Made by a program: the position numbers and the translations under genes
Assembly: GCA_013286305.1 (NCBI GenBank)
Contig: JABDFW010000014.1
Span: 1-51,834 of the forward strand
Length of the DNA: 51,834 bases
Reading direction: 5' to 3'
DNA from: Bacteroidota bacterium
GTDB lineage: Bacteria; Bacteroidota; Bacteroidia; Chitinophagales; Chitinophagaceae
The notes under the pieces: model-generated
What the model was told of the DNA's origin: nothing
The model's database searches: none
The model's input: only the letters and a program-made list of their open reading frames with translations
In this document: positions 41,001 to 49,999 of the stretch, piece after piece
How positions within the stretch are numbered: the stretch's first letter is position 1
Layout: the number at the start of each line of letters is the position of its first letter

Positions 41001-42811
41001 TATTGAACGGTAACGGGGCCTGTATGGATTCCCTGGTTAAAACAATTACAATTAAAGGCCCTACAGGCACTTTGCAATATGCCACAATGCCCGCATGCTA
41101 CCCTTCAACCCAGCGGTTTACAGCATTATCGCAAAATGCAGTTCAATATTTATGGGACTACAGCGATGGCAATACGAATTTAAGCGGCGCTGATACTTCA
41201 AGCCATATATATGCACCGGGTTTTTATGTACCAAAAATTATACTAATAGATGCTGCCGGCTGTAAAGTGCCCATAAAGGGGGTTGATACACTAAAAGTTT
41301 ATGGATTAACAGTAAAAGCTGCAATTAATAATTATTTGCTTTGCGATTCAGGAAAAATTGTTTTTACAGATTCATCTGTATCAAACGATATAATAATAAG
41401 TCACCATTGGATATTTGGCGATCATTCTACTGCAAGCGGCGTTAATGTGGCACATTATTATATTAAACCGGGAATATATACAGTACAGCTTGCGGATGTA
41501 ACTGCAAACGGCTGTACAGATACTTTAACAGTTACAAGCCCGGTAAAAATTGTTCAAAGCCCGGTAATAAATATTGCTTCAGACACTTCGTTTTGCGTGC
41601 CGGCCACCGTTTCGTTACAGGCACAGATTTTAAGGGCCGATACATCTGCATTATCATGGAATTGGAATTTTGGTAATGGAACCATATCCGATGTTCAAAA
41701 CCCTTCGGGTATAGTATTTTCAAACGCCGGTATTTATCCCGTAACGGTAACAGCTAAAAACATCAGTGGCTGTTCCGGCAATTCTTCAACAACGCTTACC
41801 GTACATACCCTGCCAACTGTAAAAGCCGGAAGCGATACAACAATTTGCAAATCGGGCGTTCTTGGATTGCAGGCCACCGGCGCGGCTGCCTATACCTGGG
41901 CTTCGGCGCCGGGCATTAGTTGCACCGCATGCAGCAGCCCGCTTGTTAGTCCGGACAGCACTACTCTTTACAGCGTTACCGGTAAAGATATATATGGTTG
42001 TACAGCAACCGACTCCGTACTTATTTCGGTAAGCCAGCCTGTACACGTATTGGTATCCAATAACGATACACTTTGCAATGGGGATTCAAAACAACTAACA
42101 GCATCAGGTGCACAAACCTATCAGTGGTTTCCATCCATTTATTTAAGTGATGCTTCAGTAGCGCAGCCGACTTTTCATGCATCTGCAGATACAGCTATTA
42201 CATACCAGGTTATTGGATATGACGGGAAAAAATGTTTTGCAGATACGGCAAGCCTTAAGGTGAAGGTTTATCCTATTCCGCAAATGCAGATAGTTGAAAA
42301 TGCGGTAACGGTAAATTCGGGGCAGTCAGTAAAATTAACTACCATAAATTCTGCTGATGTAACCAAATGGAAATGGACGCCTGCCATATGGCTGAACAAT
42401 CCCAATATTGCCAGCCCGGAGGCGCAACCGCGAGAAAGTATCACTTATACAGTGGTGGCTGCAAATGACGGAGCCTGTATAACCAGGGCGCAAATTGATG
42501 TTACCGTTATATGCAATGGGGCTAATATATTTGTACCAAATACATTTTCTCCTAACGGCGACGGTGTAAATGATGTATTTTATGCAAGGGGAACCGGATT
42601 GTATAATATTAAATCGTTCCGTGTGTTTAACAGGTGGGGGCAACTTATGTTTGAACGTTTAAATACAGGTGCGAATGATGCAAGTGCAGGGTGGGACGGA
42701 ACTTTTAACGGGCAAAAAGTGCAATCGGGTGTTTACGTTTATATGATTGAAGTGTTGTGCAATAACAGTATTGTTATTCCGGTTAAAGGAAACGTAACCT
42801 TATTAAGGTAA
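38009..42811 (+). CDS. Giant PKD-repeat protein with T9SS type B sorting domain, copy 1
   Basis: This encodes 1600 aa with a signal peptide ending AMAQ (about residue 26). About 15 PKD-type units follow, each with a W-x-FGDG or W-x-FGNG core and a HxY...GxYxVxL end (WDFGDGNISTAQQPSHTYTA is one). Cys pairs recur between units. From about residue 1250 there are Ig-like segments (AGSDTTICKSG, NNDTLCNGDSKQLTASG). The last 95 residues are the type B sorting domain: IFVPNTFSPNGDGVNDVFY, RVFNRWGQLMFE, GWDGTFNGQKVQSGVYVYMIE. Such proteins are exported by T9SS to the cell surface and are called gliding-associated, though many are adhesins. A paralogue of the same design follows. Confidence 0.93.
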   Translation: MKASKTVLARVLFMVFVVAIRYPAMAQLHADFNSSPQTGCAPLIVSFNDLSTGNPASWKWDLGNGVISSDQNPTTSYFDPGVYTVKLVVYNGNTSDSVVKTGYISVYKNPVAAFSVSDTTGCFPLNVSYTDKSNAGSGSISAWSWDFGDGNISTAQQPSHTYTAAGTFSVTLSIANTSGCTGSVSKTNLIHITSGVHAAFNITPVNTCHAPAIISFNSAATGDNPLNYTWNFGDGSGSATASPSHNYSQAGVYNVSFKVQSPGGCADSTSKPVTISFVTSAIAISDTICSNSQVQFINASSPSPSASVWNFGNGITSNAISPYQTFSVAGSYTVKLINTFFAGCIDSTIKKIKVISGPAASFKVIDSAGCSLPFSANFKNTSTGTNLTYVWDFGDGTTSGAANPAHEYTQYGTYTVTLKAINAAGCDSSIIKTNCITISPVKITNVTGFSHGGCIPYTVRPTLQTNNAAPIAQYKWDFGDGFISTSATPTHTYTTEGIFTIKVSIETTGGCTDSLNLVDSVGHKLHPTFTINPTDVCASTEVTFNTTVGNSSFLWWYLGDGTIIYKQPNPSHNYADTGTFTIMLVVEENGCLDTAIKKKAVHIKAPIANFTAQNNCINRLQVTLNDRSIGDVTRKWDFGDGSFDTSVNPVHIYKAPGTYDVKLFVTNGTCNYNFGAPVKVVDEKGAIQIADSIACRNAKIGFNIANVNQSNISTTAWNFGNSTITVVKGTASSYNYSTTGVYNISAVMTDILGCSDTLHTTEKITVYGPTARVRPVEAGACQNGTIHFIDSSSTDGLHAITGWTLNYKDNSVINYPKPPFSHTYQDTGLYIVTMAITDSYGCIDSVKANPVRITRPYASFKLSDTLVCPGKQVSFNNTTVGDGLIYNWTFGDGTQSSAANPTYLYTIQGIYTPMLFVTDINNCKDSASIAGGVHVFIPTAKFLMSDSFSACPPLSVNFSNQSTNFASYQWDFGDGNTSSVISPAHVYTYPGVYPVKLVLNGNGACMDSLVKTITIKGPTGTLQYATMPACYPSTQRFTALSQNAVQYLWDYSDGNTNLSGADTSSHIYAPGFYVPKIILIDAAGCKVPIKGVDTLKVYGLTVKAAINNYLLCDSGKIVFTDSSVSNDIIISHHWIFGDHSTASGVNVAHYYIKPGIYTVQLADVTANGCTDTLTVTSPVKIVQSPVINIASDTSFCVPATVSLQAQILRADTSALSWNWNFGNGTISDVQNPSGIVFSNAGIYPVTVTAKNISGCSGNSSTTLTVHTLPTVKAGSDTTICKSGVLGLQATGAAAYTWASAPGISCTACSSPLVSPDSTTLYSVTGKDIYGCTATDSVLISVSQPVHVLVSNNDTLCNGDSKQLTASGAQTYQWFPSIYLSDASVAQPTFHASADTAITYQVIGYDGKKCFADTASLKVKVYPIPQMQIVENAVTVNSGQSVKLTTINSADVTKWKWTPAIWLNNPNIASPEAQPRESITYTVVAANDGACITRAQIDVTVICNGANIFVPNTFSPNGDGVNDVFYARGTGLYNIKSFRVFNRWGQLMFERLNTGANDASAGWDGTFNGQKVQSGVYVYMIEVLCNNSIVIPVKGNVTLLR

Positions 42812-42959
42812 CCGGTACGAAAACAAATGAAAAAAGAATAATAAACTAAGCGCATTTTAATAAATCCTCTCCAAGTTTAATTTTTTATTAAAAAAATGGA
42901 GTAGAGTTTTCCACATATGGCAATAATATAGGTTTTTTTTCAATAGAAATCCCCAAAAC

Positions 42960-42980
42960 TTTTTTTTTGGCTTTTTTTTT
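42960..42980 (+). other. Paired T9 tracts before the second PKD gene
   Basis: Nine T (42960-42968), GGC, then nine T (42972-42980) lie 30 nt before the TTG start at 43011. Runs of this length are prone to slippage. They are upstream of the start, so length changes could alter promoter spacing or mRNA leader structure rather than the reading frame. Confidence 0.5.
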
Positions 42981-43010
42981 GCTACTTGCATTTGTACAAA
43001 AGCCCTTCTT

Positions 43011-46000
43011 TTGAAAAACCAAAGCACTTGCGTACGCTTTAGCAGCGCACTAATTATTTTATTGTTGTTTAGAGTTGTGGGTTTTGCACAACTAAAAGCT
43101 GATTTCACATCTTCAGTTTCAGCAGGATGCTATCCCCTTTTTGTTCAATTTAAAGACGCTTCTACAGGCGCTCCTTCGCAGTGGAACTGGGATTTTGGCA
43201 ATGGAAACATATCTGCTCAACAAAGCCCCGGAACTATATATACTAATCCCGGCTCCTATACAGTTAAGCTTGTAGTAACAAATGCCGGCGGCCAGGATTC
43301 GATAATAAAAGTGAATTATATAACTGTTTATGCTAAACCGGTAATAAATTTCAGTGCCTCGCCAACTGCCGGTTGCTCGCCTTTGCCGGTGCAATTTACT
43401 GACAATAGCAACCCGGGATCCGGTACAGAAAGTAAATGGACCTGGGATTTTGGTGACGGGCAAATTTCCAATACGCAAAATCCTTTGCATAGTTATACCA
43501 CCGTGGGTACGTTTGGCGTCAGCCTCACCGTAACCAACAGCTTTGGTTGTTCAGATATACTGCAGAGGCCTTCGTTAATAAATGTTGACGGCGTAATAAA
43601 TGCTGATTTTAATTATACCTATACAAACGCGTGTTCCCCGCCTACTAAAGTAACTTTTAATAATACTACCAATTCTGGTTCAGCGCAGAACTATCAGTGG
43701 TTTTTTGGGGATGGCGGTTCTTCTACCGCTACAAACCCAGTTTACACATATAACAGTAATGGAAAATTTAATGTACAACTTATAGCCAGCACCGGCCGTG
43801 GCTGCTCCGATACAGTTACAAAAAGTATTTCAATAGGCGTTGTATTTTCAAATTTTATATCACCACCAGGCGGGTGTGCTAATCAACCAATCTCATTCAC
43901 TGACAGTTCATCCCCTACCCCGATATTTGTAAAATGGTATTTTGGTGACGGAGGTACCGCAGTTGGCACTGTGGGTTGGCATAAATATGCAAGCCCGGGT
44001 ACTTATAATGTAAAGGTTGTTGACAATTTCGGCAGTTGTGCGGACAGTTTAACCAAAGTTTTTGTTGTAACAGACAAGCCAACGCCCGGTTTTACGTCGA
44101 CTGGAAACAGGGCCACCTGTGCTGTACCAACTTCTATTCAATTTACCAACACTTCTGTTAATGCGGTTAATTATATTTGGAATTTTGGAGACGGAGTTAC
44201 GTCTAATAATCCTAACCCGCTTCATAGTTACACAACCGCCGGATTTTATACAGTAACTTTAATTGCGATAAATTCAAACGGGTGCAGCGATACGCTCGTT
44301 GTACCTAAATATGTTCAAATTGGCCCTCCGCGGATTGACAGCCTTTTAAACTCACCCTTTGCCGGATGTGTTCCTAAAAATATAAATTTTCAGGCAGCTA
44401 TTTCTTCTGGTGATCCTGTTACAGCTTACAAGTGGAATTTTGGTGATGGCGGCACTTCAACCAGTGCAACCCCTTCTTATAAATATCTAAATGCAGGCAC
44501 TTACAATGTAACGCTTATTGTTACTACAAATTCAGGTTGTACAGACTCGGTAACATTTGCCCGCGCTGTAATTATTGGTAATCTGCCAACAGCGAAATTT
44601 ACCGCATCTCCCACAAATGCATGCTCTTCGGTCCCTATACAATTTACTAACCAGTCATCAGCTAATGTCACCAACTGGCAATGGAGTTTTGGAGACGGTA
44701 CCGGAGCCACAGGCCCAAATCAAACGCATATTTACAGCGATACGGGGTATTTTACAATAACCCTTACGGTTGAAAGTAATGGTTGCCCCGACAGCATGCA
44801 GTTAACCAATTATATTTACATTAACCCTCCGGTTGCCAATTTTGGTTACACATATTTATGCGGTCACCAATTTACTAAAAATTTTAAAGATAGTTCAATA
44901 GGCGCAAAAACATGGTTATGGAATTTTGGGGATGGTACACAATCAAACATTCAAAACCCCTCGCATACATATAGCAGCGGTGGCACCTATATAGTAAAGC
45001 TAACAGTAATAAACCAGTCCTGTTCAAACACAAAAGCTGATACTTTATTTATTTTAGACAGCACGGTTTCTTTTACTTATAGCCCTGCAAAGACAACGTT
45101 ATGTAAATACGACACTGTAAGGTTTACCGTTACAAATTATGATCCTGCATCCGTTAATTCTTACTCGTGGAATTTTGGCGACAGTGTAGTTTTCTATTTT
45201 AATCCCATCTATTCAACAATAACACATGGCTTCCGCAGAACCGGCAGATTTTCGCCTTACCTGATAGTACAAGATAATTTCGGTTGTGTGGATACTGTGA
45301 GAAAACCGGCCCTGGTATTTAATGTTTTTGGCCCAACAGCAAATTTTACCAATACAGACGGCAGCTGCTTAAACGGGGCCATTACGTTTAACGACCTTTC
45401 GTTGCCTGATACTGTAGGTAATCACCCCATAAATAAATGGATTTGGAACTATGGGGATGGAAAGATTGATACATTAACCGGCCCTCCTTTTAAGCACATT
45501 TATAACCAAACGGGCGTTTATTCGGTAGAACTTACTGTTAAAGACACCTATGGGTGCTGGGATACATTGGTAAGACCAAATACAGATACAATCACTAACC
45601 CTGTGGCGGCTTTTTCATTGTTGGATTCTGTTGATTGTTTGAAATCAACGGTGAGTTTTTTAGATTCGTCGCAGGGCGTTAGTTTAGTATATAATTGGAA
45701 TTTTGGGGATAAAACAACATCCAACCAGTTTGCGCCCCAGCATCAATATGCCGCGCTGGGCGCTTATACGGTTTCGCTAAACGTTACCGACGAATTTGGT
45801 TGTAAGGACAGCATTACGAAAGTAAAATATGCAAAGATATTTGATGCCAGGGCTTCTTTTATATTAAACGACACATTAGGATATTGCCCTCCATTATTAA
45901 TTCAACCTAAGAACAGTTCTAATTATTACTCATTCATTACATGGAATTTTGGTGACGGCAATACGTCCAATCAAATAAATCCCATACATACATATACTAC

Positions 46001-47837
46001 TGCGGGCCAATACAATTTGCAGTTAATTGTACAGGGGTTTGGCAATTGTTATGATACGGCAAGTAAAGTTGTTACTTTATTAGGCCCTTCGGGAAGCTTT
46101 ACTTATTCACCCTTTACTTCATGCAGCCCGGACCTGGTTAAGTTTGCTGTAAAGGGGCGTAATGTTGTTGCCTATCAATGGGATTTTGGAGACGGCGGGG
46201 TTGAAACGGTATCTGCTCCAAACATAAATTATACATATCAAACACCTGGATTATATGTGCCGGTATTACTGATATTTGATTCTTCAAATTGCCGCGTTCA
46301 ATTAAGTAATACGGCCGATACAATAAGAGTAGCAGGTGTAATTGCAAAGTTTGGTGCTATAACATCGCCTGGCTGTGATTCAGCCTTGGCATCCTTTACA
46401 GATTCTTCCCAAATACTTTTTGATAGTCTTGTTTCCCGCGTATGGGGTTTTGATGATGGTACGGCGTCAAGCGTTACAAGCCCAACACATTATTATTATT
46501 TTTCCGGCACTGACAGCGTTTCGTTGCGTCTTACAACAGCACTTGGCTGTGTTAATGAATACCGGTTGCCTGTTAATGTGGTGGTAAACCAGTCGCCGGT
46601 TGTAAATGCATCTATTCCATCATCTATATGTATAAATTCGGCAGCAAACTTTAGTGCAGGTAACACTTCAGTACCACCCGGAACCATTACATGGTTATGG
46701 CAATTTGGTAATGGAGATACATCATCCGCAAAAGATCCGGCTTACACCTATACTGTCGCTAATACCTATACCGTAGCCGTTACAGCAACTAACGAATTTG
46801 GATGCGCTGACAGCATTCAGGGTAGTATTACCGCCCAACCTTTGCCGCCCGTGGATGCAGGTATGGATTCAGTTATTTGTCTTGGTCAGTCAGTTCAATT
46901 TCAGGCTACCGGGGCTAATAGCTATGTTTGGTCTGCTGATAAATCTTTAAGCTGTAACAGTTGCGCCGGCCCTCTTGCTGTGCCTGATTCTACCACGCGG
47001 TATTATGTAACAGGAACAAGCGTAGCCGGTTGTATTGCTACGGATTCAGTGTTAATACAAGTTGAAAGGCCTTTTAAACTTTCACTTTCTTCAATTGATA
47101 CCTTGTGTGTTGGCTATTCTGTGATCCTCACTGCATCCGGCGCGGAAGAATATAACTGGCAACCTTCATCAGGATTAAACAATCCAACCATACCAAATCC
47201 GGTTGCTTCACCTCCGGCTACCACAATTTACACTGTTGTAGGTACAGATATCAAACAATGCTTCTTTGATACCGCTTCTGTAGTAGTTAATGTATTTCCC
47301 AACCCTACACTTAACCTTACCGACAGTGTAGTTACCATTATGGCGGGGTCAAATTATACGCCAACTTCTACTGCATCGCCCGATGTAATAAAATGGGTAT
47401 GGGTACCGCCTTTCGCTTTGTCATGCAGCAACTGTGCACAACCTACAGCTTCCCCCAAGCAAACAACTACCTACAAGGAAACAGTATATAATATGTATGG
47501 CTGCAGTGCAACCGATAATGTAACCGTGAAAGTTTTATGCAATCAAAAAAGCATTTATATACCCAATACTTTCTCTCCCAATGGCGATGGCATGAACGAT
47601 TATTTTTATCCAAGAGGAGCAGGGTTATATAGTATCAGGTCAATGAGAATATTTAACCGCTGGGGGCAGATAGTTTTTGAGAAATTAAACTTTGCTGCTA
47701 ATGATGTAAGCAGCGCCTGGGATGGTAAGTTTAACGGACAAGTGCAGCCGGCCGACGTATATGTTTATTACATGGAAATTATATGCGATAATGGCACTGT
47801 GGTTAGCACAAAGGGGAATATTACTTTATTGAGATAG
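43011..47837 (+). CDS. Giant PKD-repeat protein with T9SS type B sorting domain, copy 2 (TTG start)
   Basis: This encodes 1608 aa with the same plan as the preceding protein. A signal peptide (KNQSTCVRFSSALIILLLF...GFAQ) is followed by about 15 PKD-type units (WDFGDGQISNTQNPLHSYTT is one), Ig-like segments from about residue 1270 (AGMDSVICLGQSVQFQATG) and a type B sorting domain (IYIPNTFSPNGDGMNDYFY, GWDGKFNGQ-like SAWDGKFNGQVQPADVYVYYME). The frame has no ATG before the signal peptide and the nearest in-frame stop upstream is at 42924, so TTG at 43011 is the likely start. It lies 199 bp after copy 1 and 88 bp before the PorP/SprF gene. It probably arose by tandem duplication. Confidence 0.92.
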   Translation: MKNQSTCVRFSSALIILLLFRVVGFAQLKADFTSSVSAGCYPLFVQFKDASTGAPSQWNWDFGNGNISAQQSPGTIYTNPGSYTVKLVVTNAGGQDSIIKVNYITVYAKPVINFSASPTAGCSPLPVQFTDNSNPGSGTESKWTWDFGDGQISNTQNPLHSYTTVGTFGVSLTVTNSFGCSDILQRPSLINVDGVINADFNYTYTNACSPPTKVTFNNTTNSGSAQNYQWFFGDGGSSTATNPVYTYNSNGKFNVQLIASTGRGCSDTVTKSISIGVVFSNFISPPGGCANQPISFTDSSSPTPIFVKWYFGDGGTAVGTVGWHKYASPGTYNVKVVDNFGSCADSLTKVFVVTDKPTPGFTSTGNRATCAVPTSIQFTNTSVNAVNYIWNFGDGVTSNNPNPLHSYTTAGFYTVTLIAINSNGCSDTLVVPKYVQIGPPRIDSLLNSPFAGCVPKNINFQAAISSGDPVTAYKWNFGDGGTSTSATPSYKYLNAGTYNVTLIVTTNSGCTDSVTFARAVIIGNLPTAKFTASPTNACSSVPIQFTNQSSANVTNWQWSFGDGTGATGPNQTHIYSDTGYFTITLTVESNGCPDSMQLTNYIYINPPVANFGYTYLCGHQFTKNFKDSSIGAKTWLWNFGDGTQSNIQNPSHTYSSGGTYIVKLTVINQSCSNTKADTLFILDSTVSFTYSPAKTTLCKYDTVRFTVTNYDPASVNSYSWNFGDSVVFYFNPIYSTITHGFRRTGRFSPYLIVQDNFGCVDTVRKPALVFNVFGPTANFTNTDGSCLNGAITFNDLSLPDTVGNHPINKWIWNYGDGKIDTLTGPPFKHIYNQTGVYSVELTVKDTYGCWDTLVRPNTDTITNPVAAFSLLDSVDCLKSTVSFLDSSQGVSLVYNWNFGDKTTSNQFAPQHQYAALGAYTVSLNVTDEFGCKDSITKVKYAKIFDARASFILNDTLGYCPPLLIQPKNSSNYYSFITWNFGDGNTSNQINPIHTYTTAGQYNLQLIVQGFGNCYDTASKVVTLLGPSGSFTYSPFTSCSPDLVKFAVKGRNVVAYQWDFGDGGVETVSAPNINYTYQTPGLYVPVLLIFDSSNCRVQLSNTADTIRVAGVIAKFGAITSPGCDSALASFTDSSQILFDSLVSRVWGFDDGTASSVTSPTHYYYFSGTDSVSLRLTTALGCVNEYRLPVNVVVNQSPVVNASIPSSICINSAANFSAGNTSVPPGTITWLWQFGNGDTSSAKDPAYTYTVANTYTVAVTATNEFGCADSIQGSITAQPLPPVDAGMDSVICLGQSVQFQATGANSYVWSADKSLSCNSCAGPLAVPDSTTRYYVTGTSVAGCIATDSVLIQVERPFKLSLSSIDTLCVGYSVILTASGAEEYNWQPSSGLNNPTIPNPVASPPATTIYTVVGTDIKQCFFDTASVVVNVFPNPTLNLTDSVVTIMAGSNYTPTSTASPDVIKWVWVPPFALSCSNCAQPTASPKQTTTYKETVYNMYGCSATDNVTVKVLCNQKSIYIPNTFSPNGDGMNDYFYPRGAGLYSIRSMRIFNRWGQIVFEKLNFAANDVSSAWDGKFNGQVQPADVYVYYMEIICDNGTVVSTKGNITLLR

Positions 47838-47925
47838 TATAATATTTTAATTGATTTATAATGAGCATAATTATACAGAAATTGACATGAATATTGTACC
47901 TTTATTTTTACCAATATCCAATCTC

Positions 47926-48951
47926 ATGAAAAATCATGTTTGCGTAGGCATACTATTGCTTATATGCAGCTATTCAGGCAGTGCCCAGGATCCGCACTTT
48001 TCCCAATTTTTTGAGGCCCCATTATTACGAAATCCTGCTTTAGCAGGTCTTTTTGAAGGGGATATACGTGTACAGGGTGTTTACCGCAGCCAATGGGGCA
48101 GCGTAACAGTACCCTATCAAACAGGTTCATTCAACGTGGAGTATAAGCAACCCGTAGGGCGCGGAAATGATTATCTCACCCTGGGGTTTGAACTTTTGTA
48201 CGACAGGGCAGGCACAACCAATTTTACAACAACCAATATTTTGCCCGCAATAAATTATCATAAAGCTATCAGCGGGTATAAAAATAAATACATTTCTCTT
48301 GGTTTTATGGGGGGCTATGTACAGAGAAACTTAGACCGTACAAAAATTACTACCAATAATCAATTTGACGGAAATGGCTACAATCCTGCATTGGCCGATG
48401 GAGAAGCGCTAACCCAGTTTAATTATCACTATTGGGACGGAAGCGTTGGCCTGTCGTTCAATTCATCCATTGCAGGCAGTTCAACTGATAACTATTATAT
48501 TGGTATAGCCTATCACCATTTTAACAGGCCCGAAAATTCATTTTATGTAAACCCCCCTGTTGAATTAAACCCTAAGCTTGTTTTGTCTTCGGGTGTTAGG
48601 TTTGGTTTAGACGAAACTTCTTACTTAACCCTCGAAGGCGATTTTAGCAAACAGGGTACTTATTCTGAAGGAATAGCCGGAGCTATGTACTCATATAAAC
48701 TTGGGGATGATCTTGATAAACCCGCATATACCATACATTTTGGAGGTTACCTTCGCTGGAAAGACGCTTTTATTCCTGTTGTTAAAATAGATTATGACCC
48801 TTTTTCCATCGGGTTTAGCTATGACGCCAATATATCTGAACTGAAAACAGTTAGCCAAAGCCAGGGAGGGTTTGAATTATCAGTTACCTATTCAGGGTTT
48901 ACCAATAAAAGCAATACTACCAAAGACGCAGTACTTTGCCCCAGGTTTTAA
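47926..48951 (+). CDS. PorP/SprF family T9SS membrane protein
   Basis: Counted from the chosen ATG the protein has 341 aa with a signal peptide ending GSAQ (about residue 20). It starts with the family signature DPHFSQFFEAPLLRNPALAGLFEGD, followed by VQGVYRSQWGSV and a 14- to 16-strand barrel pattern ending in a terminal strand. PorP/SprF proteins sit in the outer membrane with type IX secretion machinery and help anchor or display particular cargo. The frame extends 25 codons upstream but the internal ATG begins the signal peptide. Its place directly after two type B cargo genes suggests it serves them. Confidence 0.92.
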   Translation: MKNHVCVGILLLICSYSGSAQDPHFSQFFEAPLLRNPALAGLFEGDIRVQGVYRSQWGSVTVPYQTGSFNVEYKQPVGRGNDYLTLGFELLYDRAGTTNFTTTNILPAINYHKAISGYKNKYISLGFMGGYVQRNLDRTKITTNNQFDGNGYNPALADGEALTQFNYHYWDGSVGLSFNSSIAGSSTDNYYIGIAYHHFNRPENSFYVNPPVELNPKLVLSSGVRFGLDETSYLTLEGDFSKQGTYSEGIAGAMYSYKLGDDLDKPAYTIHFGGYLRWKDAFIPVVKIDYDPFSIGFSYDANISELKTVSQSQGGFELSVTYSGFTNKSNTTKDAVLCPRF

Positions 48952-49038
48952 TAAAACACAATAAAATTGGAATGCTTTTGAGCAAATTTGACTTATCATT
49001 TGCAATTAGTTTACATTAGAAATGGATAAAACATACAC

Positions 49039-49512
49039 ATGACTATTGAAGCTGGACAGGTTGCCCCGGATTTTACGTTATATGATACAGATAAAAAGAA
49101 AGTATCGTTACATGACCTTAAAGGGCAAAATGTTGTATTGCTTTTTTTTCCTCTTGCTTTTACCGGGGTTTGTACTAAAGAGCTATGCAATGTGCGGGAT
49201 AATATTGCCCTGTACAACAATGCAAATGCAACCGTACTTGGAATTTCAGTAGATTCCCTGTACACATTAAATAAATTTAAAAGTGAGCAGGGGCTGAACT
49301 TTACTTTATTAAGCGATTTTAATAAAACGGCATCATCTGCCTATAATGTATTGTATGATGTTTTTCCGTCTTTTGAAATGCAGGGGGTAAGCAAACGCGC
49401 TGTATTTATTATAGATAAAGAAGGAGTTATACGCTATAGCGAAGTTTGTGCGGTTCCATCAGATTTGCCAAACTTTAACGCTATACAAGCAACCCTTGCC
49501 GACTTAAAATAA
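49039..49512 (+). CDS. Peroxiredoxin (AhpC/TSA family, AhpE/BCP-like)
   Basis: This encodes 157 aa and is cytoplasmic. VAPDFTLYDTDKKKVSLHDLKGQNVVLLFFPLAFTGVCTKELC holds the thioredoxin-like start and the peroxidatic cysteine at about C45 in the PxxxTxxC motif. A second cysteine lies at about C50, and the resolving-cysteine position of other classes is not evident further on. FIIDKEGVIRYSEV is the usual later strand. It removes hydrogen peroxide or organic peroxides using a thiol donor that cannot be identified here. It is a separate unit after the PorP/SprF gene. Confidence 0.9.
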   Translation: MTIEAGQVAPDFTLYDTDKKKVSLHDLKGQNVVLLFFPLAFTGVCTKELCNVRDNIALYNNANATVLGISVDSLYTLNKFKSEQGLNFTLLSDFNKTASSAYNVLYDVFPSFEMQGVSKRAVFIIDKEGVIRYSEVCAVPSDLPNFNAIQATLADLK

Positions 49513-49594
49513 GATTTAATAAAAACTAAAAGTAGTTTCAACAGTTGGAAAAGGAGAAATTTTATATTAACTTTACTATGGAAACTTTTTTTGA

Positions 49595-49969
49595 ATGAAG
49601 GCAATTATACACAAACTCTATTTATTTCGTAAAAAAATCAGCCTAACACTGGTACTGGCAGTGATGGGATGGTTTGTGTATGCAGGCGGGGGGCATGACA
49701 GTTTTTTTGACCGCCAGCCTAAAATAGTTAAATTTTATCCTAACCCGGCAACTTCTCTTATAAACTTTGAGTTTTCTAATGATGTTGATAAAAACTATGT
49801 TCTGCAGGTTTACTCTTTTATAGGGAAAAAAATGTACGAGGCCCCCGTTTCTTTTAATAAGATCAGCGTTATACTTAGCAATGATTTTTACCGTGGCATC
49901 TATCTTTTCAGGTTGTGTGATAAAACCGGTAAGGTTATTGAAACCGGCAAGTTCCAGGTAATAAAATAA
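49595..49969 (+). CDS. Mini-protein made of a signal peptide and a T9SS type A sorting domain
   Basis: This encodes 124 aa. A basic N-terminus and one hydrophobic segment (SLTLVLAVMGWFVYAGG, to about residue 33) serve as the export signal. After about ten linker residues (HDSFFDRQPK) the rest is a type A sorting domain: KFYPNPATSLINFEF, then VLQVYSFIGKKMYE, ending GIYLFRLCDKTGKVIETGKFQVIK. Normally this roughly 80-residue domain ends a large secreted cargo, but here there is almost no cargo. It may be a small surface peptide, a helper that occupies the T9SS, or a relic of a larger gene. No upstream frameshift remnant of a cargo domain was found. Confidence 0.75.
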   Translation: MKAIIHKLYLFRKKISLTLVLAVMGWFVYAGGGHDSFFDRQPKIVKFYPNPATSLINFEFSNDVDKNYVLQVYSFIGKKMYEAPVSFNKISVILSNDFYRGIYLFRLCDKTGKVIETGKFQVIK

Positions 49970-49999
49970 CTTTTAATTTCTTCACTCACTTTTTACTTT

